From positions 1 to 34,470 of the forward strand of contig MERK01000086.1 of the NCBI GenBank assembly GCA_001770575.1: DNA of 34,470 nt. The letters are read 5' to 3'. Of this stretch, positions 1 through 8,131 are shown in pieces. The stretch's first letter is position 1; every line of letters begins with the position of its first letter. A program made the position numbers and the translations under genes. The notes below the pieces were generated by a model, which ran no database searches, was not told the origin of the DNA, and saw only the letters and a list, made by a program, of their open reading frames with translations. The stretch is from Betaproteobacteria bacterium RIFCSPLOWO2_12_FULL_64_23 (GTDB lineage Bacteria > Pseudomonadota > Gammaproteobacteria > Burkholderiales > SG8-39).

Positions 1-83
1 CTTGGAACCCTCAATATGTAGTGGATCTGCTCAACTTGCAGCCGATACAGGAAATTTGATGCTCCGGCCCTGCTTGTCGCCCC

Positions 84-106
84 CGCCGGGCGCAATTCGC
101 CCGGCG
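84..106. other. GC-rich perfect hairpin
   Basis: A perfect 9-bp inverted repeat (CGCCGGGCG / CGCCCGGCG) surrounds the loop CAATT. It lies about 80 bases before the first small gene and has no T-run after it, so it is not a canonical terminator. It could be a leader hairpin or mark the end of a gene outside the window. I see no gene in bases 1-185. Confidence 0.45.
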
Positions 107-185
107 CCACGGGTACAATACCGGGCGGTCGCAGGTCGCGGCCGGCTAAATCGGGATACTCAATGGATTGCGTGGAGGCGGGCTG

Positions 186-425
186 ATGGACAAGCGAAAA
201 GCATGGCGGGAGCAGGAGCAACAGCTGGTTGAACGCTGGAACGCGGCGACGCAGCGTTACCACGAGGCTCAGGCTGAAGTGACGCGCCAGCGCCTGCCAC
301 TGGGCGAAGGCGCGCCCACCGAAGAGTGCGTGCGCACGGAGGAAGCGGCCAGAGTCGAACTCGAGGCCATGCGCAAGCAGGTCGCACGCATAAAGGTCGA
401 ATTCAGCACCGGCAAGCGATATTAG
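186..425 (+). CDS. small hypothetical protein, charged and helical
   Basis: I do not recognise this 79-residue protein. It begins MDKRKAWREQEQQLVERWNA and is rich in Lys, Arg, Glu, Gln and Ala with almost no hydrophobic core, which suggests one or two long amphipathic helices or a coiled coil. The ATG at 186 was chosen over an in-frame non-ATG start 18 bases upstream because GGAGG sits at 174-178, seven bases before it. There is no signal peptide, membrane segment or cysteine motif. It stands alone, 240 bases before the cold-shock gene on the same strand. The good ribosome binding site and uninterrupted frame support a real gene, but its function is unknown. Confidence 0.6.
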   Translation: MDKRKAWREQEQQLVERWNAATQRYHEAQAEVTRQRLPLGEGAPTEECVRTEEAARVELEAMRKQVARIKVEFSTGKRY

Positions 426-638
426 CCCGGTCGCGGCTTGCTCGCCGCCGGCGGCGCCGGCGTGAGCGCCTGCTGCAGGAACGCAGCGAATTGTCTTGAC
501 CCCGGTGCGGCGCTCCTGTATAAGGGCGGTGCAGGAATGTAAGGCAGTGGAATTGCTGGTCCGTCGTAGCCGCTTTGGCGGTACTCCTCAGGTCGTCGTT
601 TTCCTCCTTGAAGTTCTCGCATTCGGGCGCAAGCCTTT

Positions 639-644
639 TATAAT
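639..644 (+). promoter_or_regulatory. candidate -10 box of the cold-shock gene
   Basis: A perfect TATAAT lies in an AT-rich patch 22 bases before the cold-shock start codon. No convincing -35 box sits 16-18 bases upstream. If used, the transcript would begin near 651 and the leader would be only about 15 bases, with AGGA at 653-656 as ribosome binding site. Long cold-shock leaders are usual in enterobacteria, so a second promoter further up in 426-630 is possible. Confidence 0.35.
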
Positions 645-665
645 TTTTTACTAGGAACAATAGAC

Positions 666-872
666 ATGAGTACAGGTACCGTTAAATGGTTCAACGACGC
701 CAAGGGTTTCGGCTTCATCACCCCCGACGGCGGCGGCAAGGATCTGTTCGCGCACTTCTCGGCAATCCAGGGCAACGGCTTCAAAAGCCTGCAGGAAAAC
801 CAGAAAGTGACGTTTGACATCACCGCCGGCCAGAAAGGCGACCAGGCTGTCAATATCAAGCCGGCCGAGTAA
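666..872 (+). CDS. cold-shock domain protein (CspA family)
   Basis: A 68-residue single cold-shock domain, the usual length of CspA-family RNA chaperones, which bind single-stranded RNA or DNA and melt secondary structure in the cytoplasm. The start [18 protein letters not shown] contains the RNP1 motif (KGFGFI, residues 13-18). The RNP2 position reads DLFAHFS, where VFVHFS is more common; the Val-to-Ala change is a modest oddity. AGGA at 653-656 precedes the ATG. A strong terminator follows 16 bases after the stop, so the gene is probably monocistronic. Family assignment is secure; which paralogue it is, and whether it is cold-induced, cannot be told from this window. Confidence 0.95.
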   Translation: MSTGTVKWFNDAKGFGFITPDGGGKDLFAHFSAIQGNGFKSLQENQKVTFDITAGQKGDQAVNIKPAE

Positions 873-888
873 TCAGCCAGGCTGAATG

Positions 889-918
889 AAAAAAAGCCCG
901 GGAAACCGGGCTTTTTTT
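889..918 (+). terminator. intrinsic terminator of the cold-shock gene
   Basis: Stem GCCCGG (896-901), loop GAAA, stem CCGGGC (906-911), followed by seven T. Seven A before the stem pair with the T-run, so it could also work on the minus strand, although the decarboxylase ends only at 1151. Confidence 0.93.
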
Positions 919-936
919 CGCCTTGCCTAAGGGCGC

Positions 937-1147
937 CCCACCCCAGGACGTTGTTGCTTTTATCCATAACCGTGTTTTCCATACGGATGCGCTTTTCATC
1001 CGTATGGAAAACACGGTTGGCGCGCGGAGCGCGCAATGGTCGAAAACCGGCATTGCCCGATGCTACGGGATAGATCGAGCTATGGCGCTCGAACTTTTGG
1101 AAAAACCCACCCCAAGCCGTTGTTGCGCTTTTCTGTAACGGTGTTTC
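937..1147. repeat. hairpin-rich intergenic repeat with terminal direct repeats
   Basis: No gene is seen between the cold-shock terminator and the decarboxylase stop. Two imperfect direct copies, at 937-979 and 1106-1147, both read CCCACCCCA..CGTTGTTGC..TTTT..TAAC.GTGTTT. Between them lie a perfect 22-bp inverted repeat (968-989 and 997-1018, loop of 7), then GCGCGC/GCGCGC around GGA, then GCAATG (1033-1038) / CATTGC (1051-1056), then TCGAGC (1075-1080) / GCTCGA (1087-1092). None has a T-run. This could be a REP/REPIN-like or non-autonomous mobile repeat, or a structured RNA. No transposase is present. Confidence 0.7.
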
Positions 1148-1150
1148 AGA

Positions 1151-3391
1151 TCACACCTGCCGCACGCAGTCCACGTGATAGTGCCCGTCCTCATCCTTCA
1201 CCAGTCCGTGAATGTCGGTCTCGAACCCGGGGAAGCGGGTGTTGAAGTCGCGCGCGAACTGCAGGTAGCGCACGATGGTGGCATTGAAGCGCTCCCCCGG
1301 AATCAGCAGCGGAATGCCCGGCGGATAGGGCGTGACCAGAACGCTGGTGACGCGCCCTTGCAGATCGTCGATTTCGACCCGGTCGATCTCGTGGTGCGCC
1401 ATGGCGGCGAAGGCGTCCGAGGGCTTCATTGCCGGCTGCATGTCGGACAAATACATCTCGGTGGTCACGCGCGCCACGTCGTTCGCCTTGTACATGCCGT
1501 GGATTTGCTCGCACAGGTCGCGCAGGCCCATTTTTTCGTAGCGCAGGTGCTTCTGGCAGAACTCCGGCAGCACGCGCCAGATCGGCTGGTTCTTGTCGTA
1601 ATCGTCCTTGAACTGCTGCAGCGCCGTCACCAGCGTGTTCCACCGTCCCTTGGTGATGCCGATGGTGAACATGATGAAGAACGAATACAGGCCCGTCTTC
1701 TCCACGATAACCCCGTGTTCGGCGAGATACTTGGTGACGATGGCCGCCGGAATGCCGGTCTTGGCGAACTTGCCCGACACGTCCAGGCCCGGGGTGATGA
1801 CCGTGGCCTTGATCGGGTCGAGCATGTTGAAACCGGGGGCCAGATCGCCGAAACCGTGCCATTTCTCGTTGGCCTTGAGCACCCAGTCCTCGCGCGAGCC
1901 TATGCCTTCGGCGACGATTTTCTCCGGCCCCCACACCTTGAACCACCAGTCCTTGCCCCACTCGGCGCCGACCTTGCGCATGGCGCGGCGGAAGTCGATC
2001 GCCTCCAGAATCGATTCCTCCACCAGCGCCGTGCCGCCGGGCGGTTCCATCATCGCCGCCGCGACGTCGCAGGATGCGATGATCGCGTACTGCGGTGAGG
2101 TCGAGGTATGCATCAGATACGCCTCGTTGAAGGCGTGCCGGTCGAGTTTCTGCGTCTGCGATTCCTGCACCAGGATCTGCGAGGCCTGCGAAATGCCGGC
2201 GAGCAGCTTGTGCGTGGAGTGGGTGGCGAAAATAATCGAATCCTTGGTGCGCGGCCGATCGCGGCCGATGGCGTGCATGTCCTTGTAGAACTCATGGAAG
2301 GTCGCATGCGGCAACCAGGCCTCGTCGAAATGCAGCGTGTCGATGGAGGAATTCAGGGTCTGCTTCAGCATCTCGACGTTGTAGACCACGCCGTCGTAGG
2401 TGCTCTGGGTGATAGTCAGGATGCGCGGTTTCTTGCGCTTCGCGGCGCGCGCGAACGGGTTGGCCTCGATTTTCTTGTCGATGTTCTGCGGGCTGAACTC
2501 CTGCAGCGGGATCGGGCCGATGATGCCCAGGTGGTTGCGCGTCGGCGTGAGGAACACCGGAATCGCGCCGGTCATGGTGATCGCGTGCAGGATCGACACG
2601 TGGCAGTTGCGATCGACGACGACGATGTCGTCGGGCGCGACGTTGGCGTGCCAGACCATCTTGTTCGAGGTCGAAGTGCCGTTGGTGACGAAGAAACAGT
2701 GATCGGCGCCGAAGATGCGCGCCGCATTCCTCTCCGAGGCGGCGACCGGCCCGGTGTGGTCGAGCAACTGGCCCAGTTCGTCCACCGCGTTGCAGACGTC
2801 GGCGCGCAGCATGTTCTCGCCGAAGAACTGGTGGAACATCTGGCCGACCGGGCTTTTCAGGAACGCCACGCCCCCCGAGTGGCCCGGGCAATGCCAGGAG
2901 TACGAGCCGTCCTGCGCGTAATTCACCAGGGCGCGGAAGAACGGCGGCGACAGCCCGTCGAGATAGGCGCGCGTCTCGCGGATGATGTGGCGCGCGACGA
3001 ACTCGGGCGTGTCCTCGAACATGTGGATGAAACCGTGCAGCTCGCGCAGGATGTCGTTCGGCACGTGGCGCGAGGTGCGGGTCTCGCCGTAGAGATAGAT
3101 CGGGATGTCGGCGTTGCGGAAGCGGATCTCGTTGATGAAGGTGCGCAGGTTCAGCACCGCCGGATCGAGTTCCGGCCCCGGCGTGAACTCCTCGTCGTCG
3201 ATCGACAGGATGAAGGCCGATGCGCGGCTCTGCTGCTGCGCGAACTGCGACAGGTCGCCGTAGCTGGTCACCCCCAGCACTTCCATGCCTTCCTCTTCCA
3301 TCGCCTTGGCCAGAGCGCGGATGCCCAGGCCGCTGGTGTTCTCGGAGCGGAAGTCCTCGTCGATGATGACGATGGGAAAGCGGAATTTCAT
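1151..3391 (-). CDS. Orn/Lys/Arg decarboxylase, PLP-dependent (group III)
   Basis: A 746-residue cytoplasmic decarboxylase of the AdiA/LdcI/SpeF family (usually 710-760 residues), releasing CO2 from a basic amino acid to give agmatine, cadaverine or putrescine. Residues 1-130 form the receiver-like N-terminal wing domain. The PLP core follows: SWHCPGHSGG (165-174), HFDEAW with Asp356 for the pyridine nitrogen, and THSTHKLLAGISQAS (390-404) with Lys395 as Schiff-base lysine. The context ATHSTHKLL resembles arginine-type AdiA more than LdcI, but the substrate is not settled. The ATG at 3391 follows CGGAG at a normal distance. The gene is alone on its transcript. Together with homospermidine synthase at 15642 it suggests polyamine synthesis rather than only acid resistance; that is inference. 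Confidence 0.93.
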   Translation of the reverse strand: MKFRFPIVIIDEDFRSENTSGLGIRALAKAMEEEGMEVLGVTSYGDLSQFAQQQSRASAFILSIDDEEFTPGPELDPAVLNLRTFINEIRFRNADIPIYLYGETRTSRHVPNDILRELHGFIHMFEDTPEFVARHIIRETRAYLDGLSPPFFRALVNYAQDGSYSWHCPGHSGGVAFLKSPVGQMFHQFFGENMLRADVCNAVDELGQLLDHTGPVAASERNAARIFGADHCFFVTNGTSTSNKMVWHANVAPDDIVVVDRNCHVSILHAITMTGAIPVFLTPTRNHLGIIGPIPLQEFSPQNIDKKIEANPFARAAKRKKPRILTITQSTYDGVVYNVEMLKQTLNSSIDTLHFDEAWLPHATFHEFYKDMHAIGRDRPRTKDSIIFATHSTHKLLAGISQASQILVQESQTQKLDRHAFNEAYLMHTSTSPQYAIIASCDVAAAMMEPPGGTALVEESILEAIDFRRAMRKVGAEWGKDWWFKVWGPEKIVAEGIGSREDWVLKANEKWHGFGDLAPGFNMLDPIKATVITPGLDVSGKFAKTGIPAAIVTKYLAEHGVIVEKTGLYSFFIMFTIGITKGRWNTLVTALQQFKDDYDKNQPIWRVLPEFCQKHLRYEKMGLRDLCEQIHGMYKANDVARVTTEMYLSDMQPAMKPSDAFAAMAHHEIDRVEIDDLQGRVTSVLVTPYPPGIPLLIPGERFNATIVRYLQFARDFNTRFPGFETDIHGLVKDEDGHYHVDCVRQV

Positions 3392-3708
3392 TCGGTTCTC
3401 CGAGTTTCGGAATCGGGCGGGGCACGCGCCACAGGCATTGGATCCGGACCGGCTTCAGGCGAGCAAATGCAAGCGGGGGTACGGCGGACGCCGCCAGAGC
3501 GCGGGCGCGCGCGCGACGAAGCGTTCGCCTGTGGGCGGGCAGTCTGGAATGCAGGTCATGCTATTCACCGTGGCGTAAGCGTCCCGGGCGATTTCGGCCG
3601 GATTATACGCCCGTCTGCCGGGAGTCAAGCGGAATACTTGGTCAGGCAACGCCCCGGATGCGAGCGCCGCGGCGCCGCTTGACCTGCTAACATTGCCCGA
3701 GGGGCCCT
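3392..3708. other. 317-base intergenic region, no gene seen
   Basis: This stretch separates the minus-strand decarboxylase from the plus-strand S4 gene and must hold both promoters. It is very GC-rich, including a CG-alternating run near 3497-3515. I could not pick a convincing -35/-10 pair or operator. GAGGGG at 3699-3704 serves as ribosome binding site of the S4 gene. Confidence 0.6.
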
Positions 3709-3945
3709 ATGCAACAAATTGAATTTTGCTTGAAGCGCGAGTTTGTCCAATTGAACCAGCTGCTGAAGCTGACCGGTCTGTGCGACAGCGGCGGCGCCGG
3801 CAAGGCACTGGTGGCCGGCGGCGGCGTTTCGGTGGACGGAAGCGTGGAGTTACGCAAGACCTGCAAGATCCGGGTCGGGCAAGTGGTCGAACTCGGCGAT
3901 GTGCGGATCACGATGGTGGCCGGGGGAGACGTTCCACGGGTTTGA
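3709..3945 (+). CDS. S4-domain RNA-binding protein (YbcJ family)
   Basis: A 78-residue single S4 domain like E. coli YbcJ (70 residues). The family features are visible: FVQLNQLLKLTGLCDSGGAG (residues 12-31), the glycine-rich turn, VSVDGSVELRKTCKIRVGQ (40-58) and a final beta strand. S4 domains bind structured RNA, often ribosomal. The precise role of YbcJ is not known, so function is limited to probable RNA binding. GAGGGG precedes the ATG by four bases. The gene converges on dcd with only 22 bases between the stops, too short for a clear terminator hairpin. Confidence 0.88.
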   Translation: MQQIEFCLKREFVQLNQLLKLTGLCDSGGAGKALVAGGGVSVDGSVELRKTCKIRVGQVVELGDVRITMVAGGDVPRV

Positions 3946-3967
3946 CCGGCCGCGCTGCCGGATTGCC

Positions 3968-4534
3968 TCAGATTTTCGGCAGCGTCACGCCTTGTTGCCC
4001 CTGATACTTCCCGCCGCGGTCCTTGTACGAGATCTCGCACACCTCGTCGGACTCGAAGAACACCACCTGCGCCACGCCCTCGTTGGCGTAGATCTTGGCC
4101 GGCAGCGGCGTGGTGTTGGAAAACTCCAGGGTCACGTAGCCCTCCCACTCGGGCTCGAACGGCGTGACGTTGACGATGACGCCGCAGCGGGCGTAGGTGC
4201 TTTTTCCGAGGCAAACCGTGAGCACGTTGCGCGGAATGCGGAAATACTCCACCGTGCGCGCCAGCGCAAAGGAGTTGGGCGGGATGATGCACACATCGCC
4301 CTTGAAGTCGACGAACGATTTCTCGTCGAAGTTCTTCGGGTCGACGATGGTCGAGTTGATGTTGGTGAAGATCTTGAAATCGTCCGAGCAGCGGATGTCG
4401 TAGCCATAGCTCGAGGTGCCGTAGGACACGATCTTGTGCCCGTTCGCCGTGCGCACCTGTCCGGGCTCGAACGGCTCGATCATCTTGTGTTCCGCCGCCA
4501 TGCGGCGGATCCATTTGTCGGATTTGATGGTCAT
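3968..4534 (-). CDS. dcd: dCTP deaminase
   Basis: A 188-residue enzyme that deaminates dCTP to dUTP, feeding dUTPase and thymidylate synthesis. The length matches proteobacterial Dcd (about 188-193). The family core is intact: [13 protein letters not shown] near residues 41-53, [20 protein letters not shown] (109-128) with the Ser-Arg pair at the active site, then [20 protein letters not shown] and EGVAQVVFF with the catalytic Glu region. A weak ribosome binding site precedes the ATG. It lies 142 bases downstream of apbC on the same strand, but a dispersed palindrome fills the gap, so cotranscription with apbC is uncertain. Confidence 0.97.
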   Translation of the reverse strand: MTIKSDKWIRRMAAEHKMIEPFEPGQVRTANGHKIVSYGTSSYGYDIRCSDDFKIFTNINSTIVDPKNFDEKSFVDFKGDVCIIPPNSFALARTVEYFRIPRNVLTVCLGKSTYARCGVIVNVTPFEPEWEGYVTLEFSNTTPLPAKIYANEGVAQVVFFESDEVCEISYKDRGGKYQGQQGVTLPKI

Positions 4535-4558
4535 AAGGGCGTCGCCAATAATCCTTAT

Positions 4559-4643
4559 ATTGTCATTCCGAGGCCGCAGGCCGAAGAATCTGCTTCTTGC
4601 TTACCAAGAAAAGCAGATTCTTCGCTTCGCTCAGAATGGCAAT
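4559..4643. repeat. dispersed palindromic repeat (CATTC..GAAGAATCTGC type)
   Basis: Imperfect inverted repeat between dcd and apbC. The inner arms CGAAGAATCTGCTT (4582-4595) and AAGCAGATTCTTCG (4611-4624) are perfect with a 15-base loop. The outer arms ATTGTCATTCCGAG and its counterpart ending ATGGCAAT at 4643 differ by two bases. The half-site (CATTCTGAGCGAAGCGAAGAATCTGC type) resembles short intergenic palindromes found in many unrelated bacterial genomes. It may act as a transcript-end hairpin for apbC; no T-run follows. Confidence 0.75.
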
Positions 4644-4676
4644 TCCCAGGGTTCCACACGCACATTGCGTCGCGGA

Positions 4677-5765
4677 CTACGTGTTCTGGATAACGATATT
4701 CGGGAACTTCGATGTCATGTCCTTCGCCTGCTCCGAGATCTTGACCGCGACGCGGCGCGCGATCCGCCTGTAGATCTCGGCGATGCGTCCGTCCGGATCG
4801 GCCACCACGCTGGGCTTGCCCGAATCGGTCTGCTCGCGGATGCGGATGTCGAGCGGCAGCGCACCGAGGAATTCGGTGTTGAAGTCCTTGCACATCTTTT
4901 CCGCACCGCCAGTGCCGAAAATATGTTCCTCGTGGCCGCAGTTGGAGCAGATGTGGATGCTCATGTTCTCCACGATGCCGATGATGGGAATGCCGACCTT
5001 TTCGAACATCTTCAGGCCCTTGCGCGCATCGATCAGGGCGATGTCCTGCGGCGTGGTGACGATCACCGCGCCGGTAACCGGCACTTTCTGCGCCAGCGTC
5101 AGTTGAATGTCGCCGGTGCCCGGCGGCAGATCCACCACCAGGTAGTCCACGCCCTGCCAGCGGGTGTCCTTCAGCAACTGCTCCAGCGCCTGGGTCACCA
5201 TCGGGCCACGCCACACCATCGGCGTATCGACGTCGATCAGAAAACCGATGGAAATCGCCTGCAGCCCGTGCCCGACCATGGGCTCCAGGGTCTTGCCGTC
5301 GCGCGATTCGGGCCGTCCGGTGATGCCCAGCATGGTCGGCTGCGAGGGGCCGTAAATGTCGGCATCGAGGACGCCCACGCTGGCCCCCTCGGCGGCGAGG
5401 GCGAGGGCCAAGTTCACCGCGGTGGTGGACTTGCCCACGCCGCCCTTGCCCGAGGCCACGGCGATGATGTTCTTCACTTCGGGTATCAGCTTAACCCCGC
5501 GCTGCACGCTGTGCGAGACGATCTTGCTCGCGACGTTGACCGTGACCTTGCCGACGCCGGGAATGGCGCCGAGCTTTGCCTGCACCATCTTGCGGATCAG
5601 CTCGACCTGGGTCTTGGCCGGATAACCCAGTTCGACATCGAGCGACACATCGCTGCCATTCACCTTGATGTTGCGCGCCGACTTGGTGGCGATGAAATCC
5701 TTCTCCGTATTGGGGTCGGTGATTTCCTTGAGGGCGATCTGAATCTGCAATTCCGAAACTGACAT
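4677..5765 (-). CDS. apbC: iron-sulfur cluster carrier protein ApbC/Mrp
   Basis: A 362-residue cytoplasmic P-loop ATPase that binds and transfers [4Fe-4S] clusters. Residues 1-90 are a MIP18/DUF59 domain. The deviant Walker A GKGGVGKST is at 106-114, the DxD region GVLDADIYGPSQP at 131-143, VDLPPGTGD at 211-219, and the cluster-binding pair Cys273-x-x-Cys276 in HICSNCG. The length is typical (about 360-370). AGGAG lies nine bases before the ATG. It is divergent from metG with 171 bases between the start codons, a common proteobacterial arrangement. A [4Fe-4S] carrier suits a neighbourhood rich in FeS proteins, but apbC is a general housekeeping gene. Confidence 0.96.
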   Translation of the reverse strand: MSVSELQIQIALKEITDPNTEKDFIATKSARNIKVNGSDVSLDVELGYPAKTQVELIRKMVQAKLGAIPGVGKVTVNVASKIVSHSVQRGVKLIPEVKNIIAVASGKGGVGKSTTAVNLALALAAEGASVGVLDADIYGPSQPTMLGITGRPESRDGKTLEPMVGHGLQAISIGFLIDVDTPMVWRGPMVTQALEQLLKDTRWQGVDYLVVDLPPGTGDIQLTLAQKVPVTGAVIVTTPQDIALIDARKGLKMFEKVGIPIIGIVENMSIHICSNCGHEEHIFGTGGAEKMCKDFNTEFLGALPLDIRIREQTDSGKPSVVADPDGRIAEIYRRIARRVAVKISEQAKDMTSKFPNIVIQNT

Positions 5766-5936
5766 TGTCCATGCTCCTTGGCGCTGCGCACCGCGCCGCT
5801 GGCGCGGCCCGGGAAAAGACCGCTATTTTAATGGATATTCGAGGGGCTGCGCGATACAATCGCGATCGCCCCCCGGTCCCGCGTTGCAGCGGACGCCGCT
5901 AGCGCCGCTGAACGCTTTTTCAAAGCCGGAACAAGG

Positions 5937-8084
5937 ATGCCTCGCAAACTTTTCGTCACCACCGCCCTGCCGTACGCCAACGGCTCGTTTCACATCGGCC
6001 ATATCATGGAGTACATCCAGGCCGACATCTGGGTGCGGTTCCAGCGCATGCTGGGCAATAGCGTGCATTTCGTCTGTGCCGACGACGCGCACGGCGCGCC
6101 CATCATGCTCAAGGCGGAAGCCGAAGGCGTCACGCCGCAGCAGCTGGTCGGGCGCATCGGCGCCGAGCGCAACAAATATCTCGACGGCTTTCACCTCGGC
6201 TTCGACAACTGGCACTCGACCGACTCGCCCGAAAACACCGAGTTGTCGCAGGACATCTACCGCAAGCTCAAGGCCGCCGGCCTGATTTACACCAAACCGG
6301 TCGAGCAGTTCTACGATCCGGTGAAGGGCATGTTCCTCGCCGATCGCTACATCAAGGGCGAGTGCCCCAAATGCGGCGCCAAGGATCAGTTCGGCGACGC
6401 CTGCGAGCACTGCAGCTCGGTCTACACCCCCACCGATCTCGGGAACCCATACTCAACGCTCTCCGGCGCCGCCCCCGAGCTCAAGATCTCGGAGCACTAC
6501 TTTTTCAGACTGTCCGACGCGAAATGCGTGGACTTCCTGAAACAATGGGTCAACGAGCCCGGCCGGTTGCAGTCCCAGGTCGCGAACAAGGCGAAGGAGT
6601 GGCTCGACGGCAAGGAGGACAAGGCACTCGGCGACTGGGACATCTCGCGCGATGCGCCCTACTTCGGCATCCCCATACCGGATGCGCCGGGAAAGTACTT
6701 CTACGTCTGGCTGGATGCGCCGGTCGGCTATCTCGCCAGCTTCAAGCATTACTGCGCGAAGAAGGGCATCGACTTCGAGGGCGTTCTCGCCGATCCGCAG
6801 ACCGAGCAAATCCATTTCATCGGCAAGGACATTATTTACTTCCACACCCTGTTCTGGCCGGCCATGCTGAAGTTCGCCGGCAGGCCGTACAAGGTGCCGG
6901 ACCACATCTATGTGCACGGCTTCATCACGGTCTCGGGCGAGAAGATGTCCAAGTCGCGCGGCACCGGCATCAGCCCGCTGCGCTATCTCGAGATCGGCAT
7001 GAACCCGGAGTGGCTGCGCTATTACATCGCGGCCAAACTGAACGCCAACGTCGAGGATCTTGATTTCAATCCGGATGATTTTGTCGCCCGGGTGAACAGC
7101 GATCTGATCGGCAAGTACATCAACATCGCCAGCCGGGCTGCAGGGTTCATTTCGAAGCACTTCAATGGCGATCTCGGGTCCTTCGGCAAGAACGAAGGGC
7201 AGCGCACGACCGCCGGGCCGGTATTGGCCGTCTGGGGCGAGGAAACCGCGATTCGCGAAGCGTACGAACAGCGCGAATTCGGCAAAGTCATTCGAGACGC
7301 AATGCGGCTGGCCGACCGGATCAACGAGTATTTCGACAAATGCAAGCCTTGGGAACTCGCCAAGCATGCGGATAATCCGGAACGCAAGGCAGAACTGCAA
7401 CTCGTATGCGCAAATTGCATTTGGGGATTTCAAGTGCTGACGGTCTACCTGGCGCCGATCATTCCGTCGGTTGCGCGCGCAGTATTTTCGAAATTTTTCG
7501 GCATCGACAAATCGGTTTCCTGGGACGACCATCGCAACTTGGTTGACCGGGTCCTGCCGTATCAACATTTGATGCAACGTGTCGATCCAGGACAGCTCGA
7601 CGCGCTATTCGACCTGCCGCCGGCAGCGCCGGCCAAGGAGCAGAAAGAAGTGACTGAAACATCCAAGAATGGCTCCCACAGCCGCTCTGCGGCCACCTCA
7701 TCCCCTTCCACGCCGCATCCCGCCTCCCCCGGACCGGCGGCTCCGGCTGCCGCGGCCGCGGCCATTTCCATCGATGACTTCGCCAAGATCGATCTGCGCA
7801 TCGCGAAAATCGTGAAAGCCGAGCACGTCGACGGCGCCGACAAACTGCTGAAACTCACGCTCGATATCGGCACCGAGCAGCGCACAGTGTTCGCCGGCAT
7901 AAAGTCGGCTTACGACCCGGCCACGCTGGAGGGCCGGCTGACGGTGATGGTGGCCAACCTCGCCCCGCGCAAAATGAAATTCGGCCTGTCGCAGGGGATG
8001 GTGCTCGCCGCAAGCGGCGAAGCCACCGGCATCTATCTGCTCGCGCCCGATAGTGGCGCCCGGCCGGGGATGAAGGTGAAGTGA
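5937..8084 (+). CDS. metG: methionine--tRNA ligase
   Basis: A 715-residue class I aminoacyl-tRNA synthetase that charges tRNA-Met. The HIGH motif is at residues 19-22. The zinc knuckle has Cys142, 145, 155 and 158. The KMSKS loop is at 336-340, followed by the helical anticodon-binding domain. An Ala/Pro/Ser-rich linker near residues 565-605 leads to a C-terminal tRNA-binding (EMAP-like) dimerisation domain starting [15 protein letters not shown]. The length fits the long, dimeric form of proteobacteria. GGAACAAGG precedes the ATG. The Ehr-type operon begins 47 bases downstream on the same strand, so readthrough from metG may contribute to its transcription. Confidence 0.98.
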   Translation: MPRKLFVTTALPYANGSFHIGHIMEYIQADIWVRFQRMLGNSVHFVCADDAHGAPIMLKAEAEGVTPQQLVGRIGAERNKYLDGFHLGFDNWHSTDSPENTELSQDIYRKLKAAGLIYTKPVEQFYDPVKGMFLADRYIKGECPKCGAKDQFGDACEHCSSVYTPTDLGNPYSTLSGAAPELKISEHYFFRLSDAKCVDFLKQWVNEPGRLQSQVANKAKEWLDGKEDKALGDWDISRDAPYFGIPIPDAPGKYFYVWLDAPVGYLASFKHYCAKKGIDFEGVLADPQTEQIHFIGKDIIYFHTLFWPAMLKFAGRPYKVPDHIYVHGFITVSGEKMSKSRGTGISPLRYLEIGMNPEWLRYYIAAKLNANVEDLDFNPDDFVARVNSDLIGKYINIASRAAGFISKHFNGDLGSFGKNEGQRTTAGPVLAVWGEETAIREAYEQREFGKVIRDAMRLADRINEYFDKCKPWELAKHADNPERKAELQLVCANCIWGFQVLTVYLAPIIPSVARAVFSKFFGIDKSVSWDDHRNLVDRVLPYQHLMQRVDPGQLDALFDLPPAAPAKEQKEVTETSKNGSHSRSAATSSPSTPHPASPGPAAPAAAAAAISIDDFAKIDLRIAKIVKAEHVDGADKLLKLTLDIGTEQRTVFAGIKSAYDPATLEGRLTVMVANLAPRKMKFGLSQGMVLAASGEATGIYLLAPDSGARPGMKVK

Positions 8085-8131
8085 TCATGTGCGCTGTCGG
8101 GGGTGACGCGCTCACCCGCCGCGTTGTCTGA

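Noticed and set aside
422..622. Minus-strand open frame of 66 codons before the cold-shock gene
   Set aside because: No ribosome binding site before its ATG, Pro/Ala-rich low-complexity product, and it overlaps the cold-shock promoter region. More likely a chance GC-rich frame.
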